Origin: Ruminococcus sp.
GTDB lineage: Bacteria; Bacillota; Clostridia; Oscillospirales; Acutalibacteraceae
Assembly (NCBI GenBank): GCA_017411835.1
Contig: JAFQPG010000014.1
Span: forward strand, 62,001 to 126,000
Length of the DNA stretch: 64,000 nucleotides
Reading direction: 5' to 3'
A program made the position numbers and the translations under genes. Below are positions 25,336 to 32,884 of this stretch, one piece after another (the stretch's first letter is position 1; every line of letters starts with the position of its first letter). A model generated the notes under the pieces. The model saw only the letters and a list, made by a program, of their open reading frames with translations, had not been told where the DNA came from and did not search any database.

Positions 25336-26217
25336 TTAGTTCTTTCTGTTTTTAAGGCTTAGTGCAAGCTCTTTTAAAGCAGATGTATCTGCATCAAAGG
25401 CTGACAAAGCATCGAGTGCTTTGTTTGTCAGCTCTTCTACAAGTTTTTTGCACTTGTCAACACCTAAAAGTGAAACATAGGTTGACTTATTATTTGTGCT
25501 GTCGCTGCCCGCAGGCTTGCCGAGTTCCTCGCTCGTAGCAGTAACATCAAGGATATCGTCGACAATCTGGAAAGCAATACCGATGCTGTGTGCATATTCG
25601 CGTGCAGACTCAATCTGCTCGTTTGCTGCACCGCCGATAATACATCCCATCTCGCAAGAAGCTTTAATCAAAGCGGCTGTCTTTTTGTCGTCCATTTCGC
25701 TCAAAATCTCAAGCGGAGCATTTTTATCCTCATTTTCGATGTCGATAACCTGTCCGCCTACCATACCGAGCACACCACAGTATTTTGCAAGTGTGAATGC
25801 CGCTTTGCACGCTCTGTCAGGAGTGGTCTTCAAAACAGCTTCATCGCTGAGCATAATTTCAAACGCAAGGCTTTGAAGCGCGTCTCCCGAAAGGGTTGCG
25901 ATATCATCTCCAAAAACCTTGTGATTTGACGGCTTTCCTCTGCGGTAGTCGTCGTCGTCCATACAAGGCAGGTCGTCGTGAATAAGCGAATATGTGTGTA
26001 TCATTTCAACAGCACAAGCATAAGGCAGTGCTGCCTTACAATCAGTATTGCAAAGCTCACAGAAAAGTAAAGTAAGCAATGGTCTGATGCGTTTTCCGCC
26101 TATCATAAGCGAATATTCCATAGAGTCGATAAGCTTTTGCTCTAAGTACTCGCCATTTGGCAGATAGCTTTTTAGTGCTGTTTCAATCAGATTTCTGTAG
26201 TCGTTAGAATCTCGCAT
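25336..26217 (-). CDS. ispA: Polyprenyl (farnesyl/geranylgeranyl) diphosphate synthase
   Basis: trans-prenyltransferase, 293 aa, adding IPP units to make FPP or GGPP for undecaprenyl phosphate and other isoprenoids. GGKRIRPLL (about 36-44), the first Asp-rich motif in LIHDDLPCMDDDDYRRG (about 78-94), GDALQSLAFE, and the second Asp-rich motif FQIVDDILD (about 215-223). Order xseB-ispA-dxs is conserved in Firmicutes. 2 bp separate it from xseB. Chain length cannot be assigned with certainty. Confidence 0.94.
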   Translation of the reverse strand: MRDSNDYRNLIETALKSYLPNGEYLEQKLIDSMEYSLMIGGKRIRPLLTLLFCELCNTDCKAALPYACAVEMIHTYSLIHDDLPCMDDDDYRRGKPSNHKVFGDDIATLSGDALQSLAFEIMLSDEAVLKTTPDRACKAAFTLAKYCGVLGMVGGQVIDIENEDKNAPLEILSEMDDKKTAALIKASCEMGCIIGGAANEQIESAREYAHSIGIAFQIVDDILDVTATSEELGKPAGSDSTNNKSTYVSLLGVDKCKKLVEELTNKALDALSAFDADTSALKELALSLKNRKN

Positions 26218-26219
26218 AA

Positions 26220-26450
26220 TTAATCCTCAAATAAATTATCGTTATTTGTTTTTGCTTTTTCGATGCGGTCATTGATATCAACAATCTGGCCTTTGCATTC
26301 TTCAAGCTTTTTGGTGCAGTAATTAAGCAACTTGTACGCTTTCTCGTACATAACCATACAATCTTCCAGCGGCACATCGCCTTTTTCCATTTTTGAAACA
26401 ATTTCTTCGAGTTGGGCGTTAGCTTGCTCAAAAGTAAGATCTTTACTCAT
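26220..26450 (-). CDS. xseB: Exodeoxyribonuclease VII small subunit
   Basis: 76 aa from the ATG at 26450, where AGAGG sits nine bases upstream; an ATG three codons earlier is possible but too close to that site. MSKDLTFEQANAQLEEIVSKMEKGDVPLEDCMVMYEKAYKL is the conserved small-subunit coiled coil that binds the C-terminal helices of XseA. The large-subunit gene xseA, normally directly upstream, is missing from this window; whiA takes its place. XseB has no activity alone, so xseA must be elsewhere or lost. Confidence 0.93.
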   Translation of the reverse strand: MSKDLTFEQANAQLEEIVSKMEKGDVPLEDCMVMYEKAYKLLNYCTKKLEECKGQIVDINDRIEKAKTNNDNLFED

Positions 26451-26451
26451 A

Positions 26452-27363
26452 TCATTCATCCTCTTGTGAAAGTTTAATTAATTTTGTAAGTCGGTGGTTT
26501 ACTCCGCTTCGCGATATCGGCGGGTTTAGCATCTGCCCCATATCTCTTAAAGAAAGCTCGGGATATTCAAGTCGAAGGCAAGCCACCTCTTTAAGCTCTT
26601 CGCTTAGGGTGTTAAATTTACCGCTTGCTTTTAGCTTATTGATAGCTTTAATCTGCACCGCTGATGCACCCGCAACCTTTTGCAGATTAGCGACCTCAGA
26701 ATTTACGCGTCGGTTTAAGGCGTTTCTCACCTGCTTGAGCGCTTTTGCACCCATAACGGACATCGCAGAATTTGACGCTCCGATAAAGGCTAAAAAGTCA
26801 GTAATCTGCTCGCTGTCCTTAATGTAGGCGATGTAGCTGCCGTTTCTGCTCAGCATTTTAATCGTGATGCTACAGTCCTCTAAATCACGAATGATGTTAC
26901 AAACATCGGTGCATAAATTTTTATGCGCTATACACAGCTCAAGATGGTACGCTTTATCGGGGTCAGTCACAGATCCGCAGGCTAAAAACAAGCCTCTGAT
27001 GAAAGCACGCTCGTTTCTGCTGTCAAGCAAATTTGCTCGATTAACACGCAGATTAACCTCACGCTCGTCATGACCGTAAAAATCAAATATACGCTTGCAG
27101 TCAGCAGAGTCTACAATCGTTACCGTATAAATCTTTGACGAATTTGTAAGCGGTTTTTTACATTCAATTATCGGTGAAAACAGCATCGAGCATAATGACA
27201 CAAAATGGTCTGCAGTATACTTGTTTTCAGTTTTAAAAACAATTTTTTCGCTCGAAAAATGTCGTGCAAGTAAAAGCATCGCGTAAAACTCGCTTCGAAG
27301 CAGTTCGACATCAGTCGTCGCTATTGAACATAATTCTTTTTTTGTATCGGTAGCAAATGACAT
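26452..27363 (-). CDS. whiA: DNA-binding protein WhiA
   Basis: 303 aa from the ATG at 27363 (GAGGGAAAA upstream). MSFATDTKKELCSI starts the degenerate LAGLIDADG homing-endonuclease-like fold, with RGLFLACGSVTDPDKAYHLEL near residue 110. A C-terminal helix-turn-helix follows (YPELSLRDMGQMLNPPISRSGVNHRLTKL). In Firmicutes WhiA affects division and chromosome segregation, and in actinomycetes it activates sporulation genes. The usual upstream partner gene yvcK/glmR is absent between rapZ and whiA. WhiA is followed with no gap by xseB. Confidence 0.95.
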   Translation of the reverse strand: MSFATDTKKELCSIATTDVELLRSEFYAMLLLARHFSSEKIVFKTENKYTADHFVSLCSMLFSPIIECKKPLTNSSKIYTVTIVDSADCKRIFDFYGHDEREVNLRVNRANLLDSRNERAFIRGLFLACGSVTDPDKAYHLELCIAHKNLCTDVCNIIRDLEDCSITIKMLSRNGSYIAYIKDSEQITDFLAFIGASNSAMSVMGAKALKQVRNALNRRVNSEVANLQKVAGASAVQIKAINKLKASGKFNTLSEELKEVACLRLEYPELSLRDMGQMLNPPISRSGVNHRLTKLIKLSQEDE

Positions 27364-27385
27364 ATTTTCCCTCAAAAACTATGAT

Positions 27386-28252
27386 TTACGCTTTCCATAT
27401 ATCCCTGTGGTGAATTGCTGATTGCTGGTTGTGTTCGATAAAATGGCTGTTTAAAAGTCTGGCAAGTGTAACAGAGCGATGCTTTCCGCCTGTGCAACCA
27501 ATGCCGATAACAAGCTCGCTTTTGCCCTCTTCCTTATAAAGCGGAAGTGAAAAGTCAAGGTAGCTTATAAGCTTTTCGATAAACTGCTGAGTGATATCAA
27601 AGCCTAAAACGTAATTCCGCACCTCTTCATCAAGTCCTGTTTTATGCTTAAGCTCTTTTATATAAAAAGGATTTGGAAGACAGCGAACATCAAATATAAG
27701 GTCAGCTTCGAGCGGAATACCGTATTTAAATCCAAAAGACATACAGGTGACGAGCATACCGCTTGAGTCCCCTTGTGAAAACATAGTGGTCACTCGCTCT
27801 TTAAGCTGTTTTGGTGTCATTGAAGATGTGTCGATAACATAGTCAGAAATCGACTTTACCGGCTTCATAAGTTCGATTTCAAGCGCTACTGCTCTTTCAA
27901 TCGAGCCACCCGCAAATTCAGCAGCGAGCGGATGCTTACGTCGAGTTTCTTTATATCTGATGAGGAGGGTGTCGTCTTTAGTATCTAAAAACAGCATTTT
28001 AAAGCGTTTGCCGTCGAGCTTGCTTTTCGAAATAATGTTTGCAAGCTCGTTAAACATATTACCGCTACGCATATCTACAACAACAGCGACTTTTTTCATA
28101 CGCTTGTCTGCAGAATTTTCGCAAAGGTCATAGAACGTATCAAGTAGCAACGGCGGAATATTATCAACACAGTAGTAGCCGATGTCTTCCATAGCGTGCA
28201 AGGCTGAGGTTTTGCCTGCGCCCGAAAGTCCTGTGATAATTACAAACTCCAT
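27386..28252 (-). CDS. rapZ: RapZ/YvcJ family nucleotide-binding protein
   Basis: 288 aa. Walker A GLSGAGKTSALHAMEDIGYYCVDNIP at the N-terminus and the C-terminal RapZ domain with GIGCTGGKHRSVTLA. In E. coli RapZ targets sRNA GlmZ for RNase E cleavage to control glucosamine-6-phosphate synthesis. In Firmicutes YvcJ hydrolyses nucleotides and its role is less clear. Located between murB and whiA, linking it to cell-wall precursor supply. The ATG has GGAGGAG upstream. Confidence 0.95.
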   Translation of the reverse strand: MEFVIITGLSGAGKTSALHAMEDIGYYCVDNIPPLLLDTFYDLCENSADKRMKKVAVVVDMRSGNMFNELANIISKSKLDGKRFKMLFLDTKDDTLLIRYKETRRKHPLAAEFAGGSIERAVALEIELMKPVKSISDYVIDTSSMTPKQLKERVTTMFSQGDSSGMLVTCMSFGFKYGIPLEADLIFDVRCLPNPFYIKELKHKTGLDEEVRNYVLGFDITQQFIEKLISYLDFSLPLYKEEGKSELVIGIGCTGGKHRSVTLARLLNSHFIEHNQQSAIHHRDIWKA

Positions 28253-28281
28253 AACTCCTCCAAAATATCTAAAGTAAATGA

Positions 28282-29187
28282 TTAATCAATGTGAATAATT
28301 TCTCTTTCTAAAAAGTAGCCTGTTTTTTCTTTTACGGTATTCTGCACAAGCTTAATAAGGTCTAGCACGTCACTGCAAGTAGCTTCCCCGATATTTATGA
28401 TAAAGCCTGCGTGCTTAACAGATACCTGTGCTCCGCCGATGGTGGTACCCTTTAAGCCACATTGCTCAATAAGTGTGCCTGCAAAGTTACCCTCAGGGCG
28501 TTTAAAAACACTGCCCGCGCTTGGAAACTCAAGCGGTTGCTTAGTCTTACGGCGGGTCATAAAGTCGTCCATACGAGCTTTAATCTCTTCGCTGTTATCG
28601 CTCTTTAGTTCAAACGTAGCTGATAAAATAATATCATCGGTGTTTTTATAAACGCTGTGGCGATATGCAAAATCAAGCTGTGATTTATCTAAAGTTACTA
28701 TTTCGCCGTTGCTTGTGATATGCGTCACAGAAACGACAACGTCTTTCATCTCTCCCCCATAAGCACCCGCGTTCATATATACCGCACCGCCTACACTGCC
28801 CGGTATGCCGTAAGCAAACTCAAGTCCCGATAGCGACTGTGACAAAGCAAAGACACAAAGCTTTGTTAAACTTACGCCTGCGCCACAGGTGATTTTATTT
28901 TCTTCTACAGAAATATTTCTAAAATCACCGTCGAGCGTAAGCACAACGCCTTTCATACCATCGTCAGAAATCAGCAGGTTACTACCTCTGCCGAGGATAA
29001 AAAGCGGAATGTCGTTTTCCATGCACGCTTTTATTACGGCTTTGAGCTGGAGCTCATTTTCAACGCTGACAAAAAGCTCGGCATTACCGCCAATTTTGAA
29101 AGAAGTATGCTTTTTAAGAGGTTCTTGCTCTGTGTAGCTAAAGCCAAACTCCTTAGCTTTAGCCTTTATAATCTGAAGGTCGTACAT
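28282..29187 (-). CDS. murB: UDP-N-acetylenolpyruvoylglucosamine reductase
   Basis: FAD/NADPH enzyme making UDP-MurNAc, the second committed step of peptidoglycan synthesis. 301 aa from the ATG at 29187 (GGAGGATTT upstream). KKHTSFKIGGNAELFV, the FAD-binding ILGRGSNLLISDDG (about 63-76), FAYGIPGSVGGAVYMNAGAYGGEM (catalytic and FAD contacts), and the catalytic Ser in PSAGSVFKRPEG. A type II MurB by its lack of the extra type I loop. It lies in a run with hprK, a PHP phosphoesterase and rapZ. Confidence 0.96.
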   Translation of the reverse strand: MYDLQIIKAKAKEFGFSYTEQEPLKKHTSFKIGGNAELFVSVENELQLKAVIKACMENDIPLFILGRGSNLLISDDGMKGVVLTLDGDFRNISVEENKITCGAGVSLTKLCVFALSQSLSGLEFAYGIPGSVGGAVYMNAGAYGGEMKDVVVSVTHITSNGEIVTLDKSQLDFAYRHSVYKNTDDIILSATFELKSDNSEEIKARMDDFMTRRKTKQPLEFPSAGSVFKRPEGNFAGTLIEQCGLKGTTIGGAQVSVKHAGFIINIGEATCSDVLDLIKLVQNTVKEKTGYFLEREIIHID

Positions 29188-29197
29188 AAATCCTCCG

Positions 29198-29920
29198 TTA
29201 AATTGCAATATTTTTTTCAGATAAAAATTGTTTTAAGTTATCTAAGCTTGAATTGACTACAAGCTCCTTTGGAAAGTCAATTTCAGAAAGCATCTGCAAA
29301 GCAAAAGGCACCTTGCCGACATTTGATGCAAAATGCGCGTCGGTGTTCACAACAACGCGAGCACCGTGCTTTTTGCAAAGCTGAGCAATCTTTTTACAGT
29401 TAGGGATAGAATCCTTTCTAAAGCCTGTAAAGGTTGCATTATTAATTTCAATCAAAGTATTTGTCTTTACACATTCTTTGACAACTGTTTCGTAGTCGTA
29501 CTTGTAGTACGGCGAGCCCGAATGTCCGATAACGTGCACATAAGGGTTTGCACACACTTTAAGGTAAGCGTTAGTGCATTTTGACACATCGGGTTTATCT
29601 TTAAGGGTGATAGTGTGCATAGAAGCAACCACCCAATCAAGCGTTGACAAAAGCTTGTCGCTTGCATCAAGGTTGCCGTCAAAGTCGATGATATTCGCTT
29701 CCATACCTTTGAGCACCTTAACTTTGTAAAGCTCACTAGGCACAAGTGACAAAGACTCAAAATAGTAAGCCCCCGGTGCACCCTCCATCGCTCTGCCGTG
29801 GTCAGTAATCGCTATAGCATATAAATTTTCATCTGCTGCAGCTCTGACCATTTCGTCAATCGTTGAATATGCATGAGTGCAGGCGTTAGTGTGCGTGTGT
29901 AAATCTGCGATAATTTTCAT
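29198..29920 (-). CDS. PHP-domain phosphoesterase (YcdX-like)
   Basis: 240 aa, cytoplasmic. ADLHTHTNACTHAYSTIDEMV is the first PHP metal motif (HxH); AITDHGRAM, VLKGMEANI, HVIGHSG and VNTDAHFASNVG follow, together enough for a three-metal site. Relatives include E. coli YcdX and histidinol phosphatases. Being next to hprK and away from any his genes, it is more likely a general phosphatase. The substrate is not known. Only 4 bp after hprK. Confidence 0.88.
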   Translation of the reverse strand: MKIIADLHTHTNACTHAYSTIDEMVRAAADENLYAIAITDHGRAMEGAPGAYYFESLSLVPSELYKVKVLKGMEANIIDFDGNLDASDKLLSTLDWVVASMHTITLKDKPDVSKCTNAYLKVCANPYVHVIGHSGSPYYKYDYETVVKECVKTNTLIEINNATFTGFRKDSIPNCKKIAQLCKKHGARVVVNTDAHFASNVGKVPFALQMLSEIDFPKELVVNSSLDNLKQFLSEKNIAI

Positions 29921-29924
29921 TTAA

Positions 29925-30890
29925 TCACCAGTTGGTATCAATTTTCTTTTTGCCGATATCGTCAGGGCTGATATCCATACCGAGGTTTTGTAAAAGCTCC
30001 TGAGCACCGTTGTAGCCCATTTTCTTCTGGCGCTGGTTCATAGCGGCAACCTCAATGATAATAGCAAGGTTTCGACCAGGCTTAACAGGGATAGTAACAA
30101 CCGGTACTTCGATGCCTAAAATCTCCATATACTCGTTGTCCATACCCATTCTGTCGTAAACCTTAGTAGAGTCCCAAAGTTCCATATTGATGACCATATC
30201 AATTTTTTCGCTCACCTTAACAGCACCCATACCAAAAATACGACGAGCGTTGATAATACCGATGCCTCTTAGCTCGATAAAGTGGCGGATGTTTTCAGGC
30301 GATGAGCCCACGAGAGATTTTTTAGAAACTCTCTTAATCTCAACAGCGTCGTCAGCGATAAGACGGTGACCACGCTTGATAAGCTCGATAGCAGTTTCAG
30401 ATTTACCTACACCGCTGTTACCGATAAGCAAGCAACCCTCGCCGTACACTTCAACCAGTACACCGTGGCGGGTAATACGAGGAGCAAGCTCGACGTTCAA
30501 AAAGGATACCAAAGCTGCTGTGAGAGTTGAGGTATCGTCAACAGTAGTTAAAATAGGTACTTCATATTTTTTAGCGTAATCAGTCATCGTCTTACTAGGC
30601 GTAATATCACGCGCAATAATAACTGCCGGTGGTTTACGCGAAAGGATAGGCTCGATGTGAGCAGCTCTTTCTTCGTCAGTCAAATTGCGCAAAAATGTAT
30701 ACTCGGTCTGTCCTAAAACAACAATCTGAGAACTATCAAAAAACTCTAAGTATCCAACGAGCTGAAGACCCGGTCTGTCGATACTTTTATTGCTGACAAA
30801 CAAGGTTTCAGGATCATGTGGCATATAATATTGCTGGAGTCCGATTTCATCAATAATTTTCTTTAAAGATACGCTATATTCACTTACCAT
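29925..30890 (-). CDS. hprK: HPr kinase/phosphorylase
   Basis: Phosphorylates HPr at Ser46 and reverses it, controlling carbon catabolite repression in Firmicutes. 321 aa. The N-terminal domain is followed by the Walker A GNSGVGKSETAIELIKRGHRLIADDAVEIKR (about 157-187) and the HprK signature LRGIGIINARRIFGMGAVK (about 207-225). The C-terminal helix has NLGMDISPDDIGKKK. It is the first gene of the 21-gene run. A sigma-A promoter is proposed at 30939-30967. Confidence 0.97.
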   Translation of the reverse strand: MVSEYSVSLKKIIDEIGLQQYYMPHDPETLFVSNKSIDRPGLQLVGYLEFFDSSQIVVLGQTEYTFLRNLTDEERAAHIEPILSRKPPAVIIARDITPSKTMTDYAKKYEVPILTTVDDTSTLTAALVSFLNVELAPRITRHGVLVEVYGEGCLLIGNSGVGKSETAIELIKRGHRLIADDAVEIKRVSKKSLVGSSPENIRHFIELRGIGIINARRIFGMGAVKVSEKIDMVINMELWDSTKVYDRMGMDNEYMEILGIEVPVVTIPVKPGRNLAIIIEVAAMNQRQKKMGYNGAQELLQNLGMDISPDDIGKKKIDTNW

Positions 30891-30938
30891 AGTTACACCG
30901 ACTTTCTAATTAAATTTGTGCATACTTATACAGATTTA

Positions 30939-30967
30939 ATTATACTCCTATATATTATGTTTATAAA
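30939..30967 (-). promoter_or_regulatory. Sigma-A promoter of hprK and the downstream run
   Basis: Minus strand: TTTATA (30967-30962), a 17-base spacer, TATAAT (30944-30939). The -10 is perfect; the -35 is weak. It starts about 50 bp before the hprK ATG. Confidence 0.5.
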
Positions 30968-30990
30968 CCTATAAAAGAACATTTTTGAAT

Positions 30991-31006
30991 ATTTTATGCA
31001 TAAAAT
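30991..31006. promoter_or_regulatory. 16-bp perfect palindrome between hprK and the DUF421 gene
   Basis: ATTTTATGCATAAAAT reads the same on both strands. It is in the divergent intergenic region about 30 bp upstream of the hprK -35 box. It is a candidate operator, but AT-rich sequence makes chance palindromes more likely. Confidence 0.35.
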
Positions 31007-31044
31007 GCATATTTTTATATACTTTTTTATTTTATCGTTTCTTG

Positions 31045-31074
31045 TGAATATGAAATTTATACCTGCACATATTA
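31045..31074 (+). promoter_or_regulatory. Sigma-G/F-like promoter candidate of the DUF421-DUF4363 pair
   Basis: TGAATA (31045-31050), a 17-base spacer, CATATTA (31068-31074), close to the forespore consensus TGAATA/CATACTA. Against it, the ATG is only 15 bases after the -10 box, so the leader would be very short and would cut the ribosome-binding site. Confidence 0.4.
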
Positions 31075-31088
31075 TTTAGGGTGATTAT

Positions 31089-31541
31089 ATGCTGATTATT
31101 CTTATCAGAACTTTGCTTTTATACGCCTTTATTATACTTGCCGTACGCATTATGGGTAAGCGTCAGATAAGCGATATGCAGACATCAGAGCTTGTCATTA
31201 CGCTTGTAATTTCTGACATCGCCGCAATACCGATGCAAAGCGCAGAGCAACCGCTTATGAGCGGGTTGCTTCCGATTATGGTGCTTGTTTCCCTTGAAAT
31301 CATCGTAAGCGTTATTATGCTTAAAAGTGCAAAATTCCGCGATGTAGTTTGCGGACATTCGATGATAATAATAAAGGACGGAAAAATAATTGAAAATCAG
31401 CTTAAAAAAATGAGAATCACATACGAAGATTTATATAGCCTTTTGCGTCAACAACAAGTGTTTGATGTAAGCGATGTTCGGTACGGAATAATCGAAACAA
31501 ATGGCAGTTTGAGCATTTTAAAATATGAGGGTGAGCAGTAA
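31089..31541 (+). CDS. DUF421 membrane protein (YetF-like, short form)
   Basis: 150 aa. The N-terminus has two to three membrane segments with the DUF421 pattern IRTLLLYAFIILAVRIMGKRQISDMQTSELVITLVISDIAAIPM. A small soluble domain follows (SMIIIKDGKIIENQLKKMRITYEDLYSLLRQQ). B. subtilis relatives (YetF, YdfS) and the mobile 2Duf protein are spore inner-membrane proteins. This short copy ends before the extra C-terminal part seen in YetF. The next gene begins one base into its stop codon. A role in the spore membrane is inferred. Confidence 0.85.
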   Translation: MLIILIRTLLLYAFIILAVRIMGKRQISDMQTSELVITLVISDIAAIPMQSAEQPLMSGLLPIMVLVSLEIIVSVIMLKSAKFRDVVCGHSMIIIKDGKIIENQLKKMRITYEDLYSLLRQQQVFDVSDVRYGIIETNGSLSILKYEGEQ

Positions 31542-31921
31542 TGAAAAGAATATGGGTTGCACTTTTTTTACTTTTGTTTTCGCTCTCTTTTGCGTTGTCT
31601 GAATTTTTTCTTGTCAAGCACTCTTACCAAAAGCATCTTGATATGCTTACTGTTGCAGAAATTTATTTTTCTCAAAAAGAATATAACGATACTTACGATC
31701 AATGCAAAGCGGTTGAAGAGTCGTGGGATAAAAACAAAAAGTTCCTCAACGTTTTTCTTGTTCACAAGCAAGTTGAGGAGGTTTCGCAAAGTTTATTGAC
31801 ATTGAAAAATCAAGCAAAAATTAAAGACGAAAAAGCCTTTTTGCTTACAATAGACAAAACAAAAAGGCAGTTGCTTTCTATAAAAGAAAGCGAACTGCCT
31901 AATTATGAAAACATATTGTAA
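31541..31921 (+). CDS. DUF4363 family protein
   Basis: 126 aa with one N-terminal membrane or signal segment (IWVALFLLLFSLSFALSEFFLV), then an all-helical extracytoplasmic region rich in charged residues (about 30-126). DUF4363 genes often follow DUF421 genes in spore formers, as here with a TAATG overlap. This linkage suggests a two-part membrane complex. Function is unknown. A shared bidirectional terminator follows. Confidence 0.75.
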   Translation: MKRIWVALFLLLFSLSFALSEFFLVKHSYQKHLDMLTVAEIYFSQKEYNDTYDQCKAVEESWDKNKKFLNVFLVHKQVEEVSQSLLTLKNQAKIKDEKAFLLTIDKTKRQLLSIKESELPNYENIL

Positions 31922-31961
31922 AGTACGGTTTATAATTCGAATTAAGAATTAACCGTGCTTT
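31920..31961. terminator. Bidirectional terminator between DUF4363 and secF
   Basis: 11-bp stem AAAGTACGGTT / AACCGTGCTTT (one G-U pair) with a 20-base, partly self-complementary loop. It overlaps the stop codons of both convergent genes. CTTTT follows on the plus side. Confidence 0.7.
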
Positions 31962-32884
31962 CTTTTCTGCCACATTACCCAAAGTGGACCTGCGATACAG
32001 ATTGAAGAATAGCAACCTGAAATTACACCGATCATCATAGGGAGTGCGAATGACTGAACAGAGTCAAGACCGAAGATTGTAGCAACAACATAAACTGTAC
32101 CGATAGCGGTCAATGTTGTGATAGATGTGAAAATTGTACGCTTTAAAACTGCAGAAGCGCTGTGGTTGAATACCTGCGCGACGTCAGCCTTAGGGCCTGC
32201 AAGCTTACGCTCTTCTCTTACTCTGTCGTAGATAACGATAGTATCGTTGAGTGAGTAACCCAAAATCATAAGTACAACAGCGATGAAGTTAGAGTCGATA
32301 GGCATACGGAAAATTACGTACATAAAGTAAATCATAGCAACATCGTGGAAAAGTGCTACAAGCGCCATCATACCTGCAGAAAGACCGCCGATACGCTTAA
32401 ATCTGATAGTAACGTAGACAACCATCAAAGCACAAGCGATAAGAACAGCAGTTAAGCACTTAAGTAGGAACTTAAAGCCCATTGTTGACTCAACAGAAGT
32501 TGTCTCCTGATAAATAAAGTTGTTGTCAGGGAAAGTCTTTGTGAGTGCGTCTGTGATAGCCGCCTGCTGTGATGTTTCAATAGCCTCTTCACCGGAGAAG
32601 TTGATATCGATAACATAAGCGTCGTCGGTATCAGTATTGTTCATAATGTCCTTAGATACGGTGAAAGTAACTGTGTTTTCAGGAGTTGCTTTCTGGATAG
32701 TATCCTTGAGCGCTGTTTCTTCAACCTCACCTGTGAAGCTGTAAGAAATGATAGCACCGCCCTTGAACTGGATATCAAGAGTTGTACCAAAAATAATGTT
32801 GCAGATAATACCGATAAGAATGATGCCCAGTGAGATAGCGAAGAAAATCTTACTGCGACCAACAAAATTTAAGTCTTTTTTCAT
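31949..32884 (-). CDS. secF: Protein translocase subunit SecF
   Basis: Membrane partner of SecD that uses the ion gradient to pull proteins through SecYEG. 311 aa from the ATG at 32884, which overlaps the secD stop (ATGA) and has GGAGGTG upstream. Six membrane segments are expected: one near the start (KIFFAISLGIILIGIICNIIFG), and five in the C-terminal half including AVVLMILGYSLNDTIVIYDRVRE, the family signature. The first periplasmic-side domain has LDIQFKGGAIISYSF. Confidence 0.96.
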   Translation of the reverse strand: MKKDLNFVGRSKIFFAISLGIILIGIICNIIFGTTLDIQFKGGAIISYSFTGEVEETALKDTIQKATPENTVTFTVSKDIMNNTDTDDAYVIDINFSGEEAIETSQQAAITDALTKTFPDNNFIYQETTSVESTMGFKFLLKCLTAVLIACALMVVYVTIRFKRIGGLSAGMMALVALFHDVAMIYFMYVIFRMPIDSNFIAVVLMILGYSLNDTIVIYDRVREERKLAGPKADVAQVFNHSASAVLKRTIFTSITTLTAIGTVYVVATIFGLDSVQSFALPMMIGVISGCYSSICIAGPLWVMWQKRKHG

